A DNA stretch of 6,069 nucleotides from Lachnospiraceae bacterium (lineage in GTDB: Bacteria > Bacillota > Clostridia > Lachnospirales > Lachnospiraceae), in contig CAAEUM010000274.1 of NCBI GenBank assembly GCA_900759225.1, positions 1 through 6,069 on the forward strand. Reading direction: 5' to 3'. Below, one piece after another: positions 1-3,942 of this stretch. Each line of letters begins with the position of its first letter. Within the stretch, counting starts at the first letter, position 1. Both the position numbers and the translations under genes were made by a program. The notes beneath the pieces were generated by a model. It saw only the letters and a program-made list of their open reading frames with translations, was not told where the DNA came from and did no database searches.

Positions 1-619
1 AAGAAGACAAATCAATATCTTCTGCGCAAGCAGCTATTTCTATATTATGTGAATGAGCAATTTCTGTAAGGTGCTTTGCAAGGGTATTTTTTTGCTTGTA
101 AGATAATTCATAAATATTTTTCCCTTTAATATTATGAAAAATTTTTGTATATAGATCAACAAAACTTATGGTTACTTTTTCTGTATAAAGACAGAGCCGT
201 TCTGTAAGGTATTCAAATTTTTCGATATGCCAATCTACAGAATATTTTTCGTTAACGATAATAGGGTCATAACGCCATAGGACACGTTCTTTTCCAAGAT
301 GATTGGATAATGCCTGGAAGGTATCAATTCTTGCAGTTAAAGTGGGAAGATTTGTTTCTAAATCTTTCTCATATGCATTAAGCGTAAATTGAAAATAGTA
401 CATATAATCTTGTAAGGAGTTAAGCTTATTAAGCATTGGTTTAGGATTTTTGCTCCAAAAAACAATACAATCAACAACATCTGGGGATAAGTTGATGCTA
501 CTTACCTGATGAATATTCATAGGGTTTCGTACATAAGCATATTGTTCGTTTAAACGGTTTATAATCCACTCAGAAAAGAAAGCAGGAATATCAGTCCTTC
601 GGCTTGCACTTATTATCAT
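1..619 (-). CDS. DUF1848 domain protein, N-terminal part (C-terminus beyond left edge)
   Basis: The minus strand reads open from an ATG at 617-619 to the left edge, giving 206 residues with no stop. The start is supported by a Shine-Dalgarno-like GGGGTGAT at 623-630 and by the N-terminus MIISASRRTDIPAF, typical of DUF1848 proteins. Further family-type blocks are NPMNIHQVS (32-40), VDCIVFWSKNPKPML (49-63), YYFQFTL (74-80), WRYDPI (115-120) and CAEDIDLS (198-205). The family is uncharacterised. From memory, its C-terminus carries a cysteine cluster resembling the radical-SAM iron-sulfur site; that part lies outside the window, so only Cys198 near the edge is visible. The gene is clearly AT-richer than its neighbours (sampled lines 27-35% GC) and is divergent from the P1 hydrolase gene. 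The family call is firm; the function is unknown. Confidence 0.88.
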   Translation of the reverse strand, partial: MIISASRRTDIPAFFSEWIINRLNEQYAYVRNPMNIHQVSSINLSPDVVDCIVFWSKNPKPMLNKLNSLQDYMYYFQFTLNAYEKDLETNLPTLTARIDTFQALSNHLGKERVLWRYDPIIVNEKYSVDWHIEKFEYLTERLCLYTEKVTISFVDLYTKIFHNIKGKNIYELSYKQKNTLAKHLTEIAHSHNIEIAACAEDIDLSS

Positions 620-669
620 AAAATCACCCCGTCTTATTATTAATTGAGTACTTGGATAACGCTTCAAGG

Positions 670-682
670 ATCACAATGTGAT
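670..682. promoter_or_regulatory. 13-bp perfect palindrome, possible operator
   Basis: ATCACA-A-TGTGAT is a perfect inverted repeat with 6-bp arms around one central base. It lies in the divergent intergenic region just downstream of the candidate -10 of the DUF1848 gene, so a bound protein could block that promoter. The half-sites resemble CRP-type TGTGA but are turned outward with a 1-bp spacer, so it is not a CRP site. The operator role is inferred from shape and position only. Confidence 0.35.
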
Positions 683-698
683 TTTGGCTGCCTTTTAT

Positions 699-707
699 AT
701 TGTAGCA
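699..707 (-). promoter_or_regulatory. Candidate extended -10 promoter of the DUF1848 gene
   Basis: On the minus strand this reads TGCTACAAT, an extended -10 (TGn plus TACAAT, 5 of 6 to consensus). There is no good -35 at 17 bp; TTGCCC lies at 725-730 but with a 20-bp spacer. Transcription would begin near 692 and give a leader of about 70 nt containing the palindrome at 670-682. Confidence 0.4.
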
Positions 708-747
708 CATCAGGCAATAAATTAGGGCAAGATATTTGCAGAGCCTG

Positions 748-776
748 GTGACGGTATGGATATAACATGCTATAAT
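748..776 (+). promoter_or_regulatory. Promoter of the P1-family hydrolase gene
   Basis: A perfect TATAAT at 771-776 is preceded by TGC (768-770), making an extended -10. A -35 element GTGACG (4 of 6) lies at 748-753 with a 17-bp spacer. The predicted start is near 783, giving a leader of about 37 nt. AAGGAG at 807-812 stands 7 nt before the ATG at 820. This is the most convincing promoter in the window. Confidence 0.7.
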
Positions 777-819
777 CAAAACGGAGCGTATTTCATAGCT
801 TTATTTAAGGAGAGCGGTA

Positions 820-1794
820 ATGGGCGGAATGATAAAAGAGATTAGTATTAAGGAAATAGACGGGGTGTCAATAGGACATGCCCAGGATGAATCGGCAAAG
901 ACAGGGGTCAGTGTTCTTTACTTTAAAGGTGGGGCCCAGGCTGGATGTGATATCAGTGGAGGAGGACCGGCTTCCAGAGAAACTCCCTTGACTCATCCGC
1001 TGACAGAGGACAATCCCCTAAATGCGGTAGTATTGTCCGGAGGCAGCGCCTATGGGCTGGCGGCTGGTGACGGGGTTATGAGATGCCTTGAGGAAAATGG
1101 AATTGGTTTTAATACAGGGTATGCTCTGGTACCTTTGGTATGCCAGTCCTGCATCTATGATCTGGCATATGGCAGAAGTGACAGAAGGCCGGATGCGGCC
1201 ATGGGATATGAAGCCTGTAAAAAAGCGATGGAGTTTTGTGATGATACCATGGGGAATATCGGAGCTGGAACAGGGGCCAGTGTAGGAAAAATTTTAGGCA
1301 TGAGGCAGGCGATGAAATCCGGACTTGGAATTTATGCGATTCAGGCGGGAGAATTAAAAATCGCGGCAGTGGTAGTAGTCAATGCCTTTGGTGACATATT
1401 TAATCCACAAAATGGACGGAAGGTGGCGGGGCTTTTGGATCCCTCCAGGAAGGATTTTCTGGATTTTGAACAGGCGTTTTTAAATCTGGTTCGTACGCCG
1501 CAAAATCTATTTCATACAAATACAACGATCGGATGCATCATTACTAATGGGAAATTTGATAAGGCGAAGCTGAACAAGATAGCATCTATGACAAGAAATG
1601 CTTATGCAAGATGTATCGATCCGGTAGGAACTATGGCAGATGGAGATAGCATTTACGCATGCAGCGTGGGACAGGTTGACAGTGATGTGAATCTGGCAGG
1701 AACCCTGAGTGCAAGGGTTATGCAGCAGGCTATTCTAAATGCGGTGGAAAGTGCAGGGCTCAGTGATGAAGAATATTTGAAATATTGTCTGTAG
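820..1794 (+). CDS. P1-family peptidase (S58, DmpA/NylC-like) self-processing Ntn hydrolase
   Basis: This 324-residue protein belongs to the S58/P1 family, which includes the aminopeptidase DmpA, beta-peptidyl aminopeptidases and the nylon-oligomer hydrolase NylC. Members are made as one chain, cut themselves internally and use the newly exposed Thr or Ser as nucleophile on amide bonds. Visible family blocks are SGGGPASRET (46-55), GGSAYGL (74-80), MGNIGAGTGASVGK (144-157), VVVNAFGDI (185-193), HTNTTIG (232-238) and MADGDSIYA (272-280). The predicted cut is Asn234|Thr235, with Lys157, Asn188, Asp274 and Asp276 as the active-site set. The 39-residue step from Thr235 to Asp274 equals the Thr267-Asp306 step I recall for NylC. 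There is no signal peptide or membrane segment, so it is probably cytoplasmic. The start at 820 has AAGGAG 7 nt upstream; an in-frame ATG at 829 is a weaker alternative. The substrate cannot be told from sequence. Confidence 0.92.
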   Translation: MGGMIKEISIKEIDGVSIGHAQDESAKTGVSVLYFKGGAQAGCDISGGGPASRETPLTHPLTEDNPLNAVVLSGGSAYGLAAGDGVMRCLEENGIGFNTGYALVPLVCQSCIYDLAYGRSDRRPDAAMGYEACKKAMEFCDDTMGNIGAGTGASVGKILGMRQAMKSGLGIYAIQAGELKIAAVVVVNAFGDIFNPQNGRKVAGLLDPSRKDFLDFEQAFLNLVRTPQNLFHTNTTIGCIITNGKFDKAKLNKIASMTRNAYARCIDPVGTMADGDSIYACSVGQVDSDVNLAGTLSARVMQQAILNAVESAGLSDEEYLKYCL

Positions 1795-1797
1795 TAC

Positions 1798-1826
1798 TTG
1801 CGAATCCTGTAAAAAGTCAGTACAAT
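1798..1826 (+). promoter_or_regulatory. Candidate promoter of guaA
   Basis: TTGCGA (1798-1803, 4 of 6) and TACAAT (1821-1826, 5 of 6) are separated by 17 bp, starting just after the hydrolase stop codon. Transcription would begin near 1833, giving a leader of about 40 nt. A perfect TATAAT also sits at 1850-1855 but lacks a usable -35. No terminator hairpin separates the two genes, so read-through from the hydrolase gene is also possible. AGGAG at 1861-1865 lies 7 nt before the ATG. Confidence 0.45.
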
Positions 1827-1839
1827 ATTTCTGTCAGTA
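1816..1839 (+). repeat. Direct repeat GTCAGTA over the guaA promoter
   Basis: GTCAGTA occurs at 1816-1822 and again at 1833-1839, 17 bp apart start to start. The first copy overlaps the candidate -10 and the second covers the predicted transcription start. This could be a pair of regulator half-sites, but 7-bp matches in AT-rich DNA may also arise by chance. Confidence 0.25.
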
Positions 1840-1872
1840 ATGCTTGGATTATAATAAAAAAGGAGAATAGGA

Positions 1873-3165
1873 ATGAAACAGGACATGATTGTTATTTTGG
1901 ACATGGGAAGTACAGAAAATACCGTACTTGCCCGCCAGATTCGTAATCTTGGTGTTTATAGTGAGATTCATCCGCATGATATTACGATAGATGAACTCAA
2001 AGCATTGGATAACATAAAAGGCATTATTTTAAATGGCGGAGAGAACAGGATTGTTGATGGCGCGGCAGTGGAGATCCGTGAAGAGCTGTATGGCTGCGGA
2101 TATCCTATGATTTCTGTGGACTATCCGGGCTCCAAATGCGAGATACAGTATGATAAGCTTCCGGACGAGGACGTACTGAAAGATTTCGTATTTAATGTAT
2201 GTAAGGCAGAAGCAAACTGGAATATGAAAAATTTTGTGGAAGACCAGATAGAGCTGGTCCGCAAGCAGGTGGGAGACAAGAAGGTGCTTCTGGCTCTTTC
2301 AGGCGGCGTAGATTCTTCCGTAGTTGCAGCTCTCCTTGTAAAGGCTATCGGTGACCAGCTTACCTGTGTGCACGTAAACCATGGACTTATGCGTAAAAAT
2401 GAATCTGAAAGCGTTGTGGAAGTATTTAAAAATCAGCTTCATGCGAATCTTGTTTACGTGGATGCCACAGACAGGTTTTTGAATAAGCTTGCAGGCGTTT
2501 CAGATCCGGAAGAGAAGCGTAAAATCATTGGCGGAGAGTTTATCCGTGTATTTGAGGAAGAGGCAAGGAAGCTGGAAGGGATTGAATTCCTGGGACAGGG
2601 AACGATTTATCCGGATATCATCGAAAGTGGTACAAAGACAGCAAAATGTGTAAAATCTCATCACAATGTAGGCGGACTTCCAGAGGATTTACAGTTTGCG
2701 CTGGTAGAACCGCTGGCACAGCTTTTCAAGGATGAGGTACGGGCGTGTGGGCTTGAGCTTGGTCTGCCGGCAGAGATGGTATACCGTCAGCCGTTCCCGG
2801 GGCCAGGCCTTGGCGTAAGATGTACAGGTGCGATTACAAGAGACCGTCTGGAAGCAGTGCGGGAATCTGATGCAATCCTGAGAGAAGAATTTGCTAAAGC
2901 AGGTTTGGATAAAAAGGTGTGGCAGTATTTTACAGTTGTGCCGGACTTCAAATCGGTAGGTATGAAGAACCATGAGAGATGCTTTGAATATATGGTGATC
3001 ATCCGTGCAGTAAATACCATTGATGCAATGACTGCAAGCATTGAAAAGGTTGAATGGGATGTGCTGGAGAAGATTACAGCACGTATTCTTGCAGAAGTAG
3101 AGAATGTAAACCGCGTGTGCTACGATATGACACCAAAGCCGCCGGCAACCATTGAATACGAGTAA
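1873..3165 (+). CDS. guaA: GMP synthase homologue with degenerate glutaminase domain
   Basis: GuaA converts XMP to GMP with ATP, using ammonia released from glutamine by an N-terminal GATase domain. This protein has 430 residues, against about 510-525 for ordinary bacterial GuaA. The synthetase part looks complete: PP-loop SGGVDSS (143-149), HVNHGLMRK (167-175), KRKIIGGEFI (215-224), LGQGTIYPDIIESG (240-253), KSHHNVGGLP (261-270), RQPFPGPGLGVR (305-316) and the C-terminal KPPATIEYE (422-430). The N-terminus keeps the GATase fold start (VILDMGSTENTVLARQIR) and GIILNGG (50-56). Where GuaA has GICYG with the nucleophile Cys, this has ISVDYPG (80-86), which puts Asp83 at the Cys position. About 85 residues that carry the His-Glu pair are then missing, and the sequence rejoins at DFVFNVC (104-110). 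The frame is continuous, so this is not a fresh frameshift. I infer an ammonia-dependent enzyme, or one served by a separate glutaminase. The start is set by AGGAG 7 nt upstream. Confidence 0.9.
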   Translation: MKQDMIVILDMGSTENTVLARQIRNLGVYSEIHPHDITIDELKALDNIKGIILNGGENRIVDGAAVEIREELYGCGYPMISVDYPGSKCEIQYDKLPDEDVLKDFVFNVCKAEANWNMKNFVEDQIELVRKQVGDKKVLLALSGGVDSSVVAALLVKAIGDQLTCVHVNHGLMRKNESESVVEVFKNQLHANLVYVDATDRFLNKLAGVSDPEEKRKIIGGEFIRVFEEEARKLEGIEFLGQGTIYPDIIESGTKTAKCVKSHHNVGGLPEDLQFALVEPLAQLFKDEVRACGLELGLPAEMVYRQPFPGPGLGVRCTGAITRDRLEAVRESDAILREEFAKAGLDKKVWQYFTVVPDFKSVGMKNHERCFEYMVIIRAVNTIDAMTASIEKVEWDVLEKITARILAEVENVNRVCYDMTPKPPATIEYE

Positions 3166-3197
3166 TTGTCCCTTTCCCTCTTAATTATCCTTCCTAT

Positions 3198-3215
3198 CCT
3201 TCCCGTTTTGGAAGG
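3198..3215. repeat. Short hairpin CCTTCC/GGAAGG after guaA
   Basis: A perfect 6-bp stem closes a CGTTTT loop 32 nt after the guaA stop codon. The following sequence is TCAAAAAAAG with no T run, so it does not look like a complete intrinsic terminator on the + strand. It may help pause transcription or protect the mRNA 3' end. Confidence 0.4.
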
Positions 3216-3216
3216 T

Positions 3217-3355
3217 CAAAAAAAGAAAAAAGAGAACAAAGACGAAAGCGATGCAGCCACAGGGATTTTTGTCCCTGTGGCTGTTTCTGCATCTGTAGTT
3301 GAGTTGTGCCAGCAATCGTGAGTTGTCTCTTTTTCCTTCTTTTTTCTCTTTTTAA
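3217..3355. repeat. Purine and pyrimidine tracts forming an imperfect inverted repeat
   Basis: An A/G-rich tract at about 3217-3239 is mirrored by a T/C-rich tract at about 3326-3355. Their cores (for example GAAAAAAGA and TCTTTTTTC) are complementary, although the pairing has several gaps and mismatches. They flank the stem-loop at 3250-3293, so the transcript could fold into a larger nested structure. Low-complexity tracts pair easily by chance, so this is a modest claim. Confidence 0.35.
3250..3293 (+). terminator. guaA: Strong stem-loop, probable guaA terminator
   Basis: CAGCCACAGGGA (3254-3265) pairs perfectly with TCCCTGTGGCTG (3272-3283) around a TTTTTG loop, a 12-bp GC-rich stem. The tail is TTTCTGCATC, so the U-tract is only three long and weak. 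In an alternative fold GATGCAG (3250-3256) pairs with CTGCATC (3287-3293), bulging out CTGTTT and keeping the inner 9 bp. Its place between guaA and the next co-directional gene fits a transcription terminator. The poor U-tract is the main reason for doubt. Confidence 0.6.
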
Positions 3356-3412
3356 CAAGAAAAATAGAAAAGCAGTCTCTGAAGAAAAGGTTAGTTATGG
3401 CACAATATAATA

Positions 3413-3421
3413 TGCTATAAT
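3413..3421 (+). promoter_or_regulatory. Extended -10 promoter upstream of the 96-residue gene
   Basis: TGCTATAAT is a perfect extended -10, and it sits in the same 10-base context (ATGCTATAAT) as the hydrolase promoter at 767-776. No good -35 lies at 17 bp; the nearest candidates are TTAGTT at 3391-3396 (19-bp spacer) and TTATGG at 3395-3400 (15-bp spacer). Transcription would start near 3428, leaving a leader of about 140 nt before the gene at 3568. Confidence 0.5.
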
Positions 3422-3427
3422 GATGTC

Positions 3428-3460
3428 GGAGTCAAAAGGTGTTTTACCTTCTCTGATACC
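3428..3460 (+). repeat. Hairpin at the predicted 5' end of the leader
   Basis: GGAGTCA (3428-3434) pairs with TGATACC (3454-3460) with one A-A mismatch and one G-U pair. After a small internal loop, AAGGT (3436-3440) pairs with ACCTT (3446-3450) around GTTTT. The base of the hairpin coincides with the transcription start expected from the -10 at 3416-3421, so the RNA would begin with it. No T run follows, so it is not a terminator. Confidence 0.4.
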
Positions 3461-3520
3461 ACATTGCTTCGTACTTTTTAAGAAATGAATTAAAGTAATC
3501 TGAAATCGCAAAACTTTAAC

Positions 3521-3550
3521 TTGTCATGACTAATTAAGATGACACATAAT
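3521..3550 (+). promoter_or_regulatory. Candidate promoter with overlapping inverted repeat before the 96-residue gene
   Basis: TTGTCA (3521-3526, 5 of 6) and CATAAT (3545-3550, 5 of 6) are 18 bp apart. An inverted repeat TGTCAT (3522-3527) and ATGACA (3539-3544), with 11 bp between arms, overlaps the -35 and ends directly before the -10, which is a classic operator position. The weakness is that the start would fall near 3557, leaving only about 11 nt before the ATG and placing the ribosome site (TGAGGT, 3558-3563) at the very 5' end. Confidence 0.4.
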
Positions 3551-3567
3551 ATTAAAATGAGGTATAT

Positions 3568-3858
3568 ATGGATAAAGCTTTTGAAGAATTTGGATGCAAG
3601 ATTCAAGCGTTGGATGAATCATCATTTAATACGTATGCTCCCCTTGTTGATGGTATATGTACAGGGACAGCATCGGAAGCTGAGGTAGAATATTTGCTGG
3701 ATTGTTTGCTGGGTATGTGTAATGATGACAGGTTATTGGGATTGTTTAAACGTGTTTGCAGAGCGTATTTTGAGCTATATCCAGAGATGGTTGCTTCAGA
3801 AATCTATGCGTATAAGGAATGGTATGAAAGCGGCCAGGCGGAAGAAAATCAATGTTAG
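3568..3858 (+). CDS. Small acidic protein of unknown function
   Basis: This gene encodes 96 residues and I do not recognise a characterised family. The ATG at 3568 is preceded by TGAGGT with 5 nt between GAGG and the start. The protein is strongly acidic (19 Asp/Glu against 7 Lys/Arg), has six Cys (10, 31, 46, 51, 64, 96) and no signal peptide or membrane segment. It looks all-helical: EAEVEYLLDCLLGM (37-50) and DDRLLGLFKRVCRAYFEL (53-70) are amphipathic, followed by YPEMVASEIYAYKEWY (71-86). It is co-oriented with the primase-helicase gene 84 bp downstream and no terminator separates them, so the two are probably co-transcribed. Possible roles are an accessory or regulatory partner of that enzyme, but this rests on position only. 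The codon pattern and clear ribosome site make a real gene likely. Confidence 0.75.
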   Translation: MDKAFEEFGCKIQALDESSFNTYAPLVDGICTGTASEAEVEYLLDCLLGMCNDDRLLGLFKRVCRAYFELYPEMVASEIYAYKEWYESGQAEENQC

Positions 3859-3942
3859 TCATATTTATTATTTGTGAAAGTGAAAAATATACAGTAAATG
3901 CTATGGGATATTTATAAAAAGAGAGACAGGAGGTATGGCAAT
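3859..3942 (+). promoter_or_regulatory. Spacer with strong ribosome binding site for the primase-helicase
   Basis: This 84-bp AT-rich spacer carries a consensus AGGAGG at 3928-3933, 9 nt before the ATG at 3943. That fixes the start: a nearer ATG at 3935 is out of frame and stops after seven codons, and no other start lies in frame between it and the previous gene. I see no terminator hairpin. TTGTGA at 3872-3877 could be a -35, but its partner TAAATG at 3895-3900 matches only 3 of 6, so an independent promoter is doubtful. Confidence 0.55.

Larger units (their letters stand above)
3166..3567. other. 402-bp intergenic region after guaA
   Basis: I see no credible gene here on either strand. 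In order it holds a short CCTTCC/GGAAGG hairpin, a purine-rich tract, a strong 12-bp stem-loop likely to end guaA transcription, a pyrimidine-rich tract, an extended -10 promoter with a hairpin at its predicted start, and a second candidate promoter with an inverted repeat just before the 96-residue gene. This is the junction between the GC-richer housekeeping genes and the AT-richer accessory genes. I found no long direct repeat of the guaA 3' end inside it. Confidence 0.7.

Noticed and set aside
1088..1285. Open frame of 65 codons on the + strand
   Set aside because: It lies wholly inside the P1 hydrolase gene in another frame, has no ribosome site of note, and its translation resembles no family.
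1795..1872. Purine riboswitch before guaA
   Set aside because: Only 78 bp are available, and I see no three-way-junction fold or terminator or antiterminator pair.
1653..1904. Open frame of 83 codons on the - strand
   Set aside because: It is antisense to the hydrolase 3' end, the intergenic promoter and the guaA start. The translation is low quality and the overlapped genes are well supported.
2689..3041. Two overlapping minus-strand open frames inside guaA
   Set aside because: Both are antisense to conserved GuaA motifs (RQPFPGPGLGVR and others); codon constraint on guaA explains them.
1873..3165. guaA as a pseudogene
   Set aside because: The shortened glutaminase region is joined in frame, the synthetase motifs are all intact and there is a good ribosome site, so this looks like a maintained gene variant.
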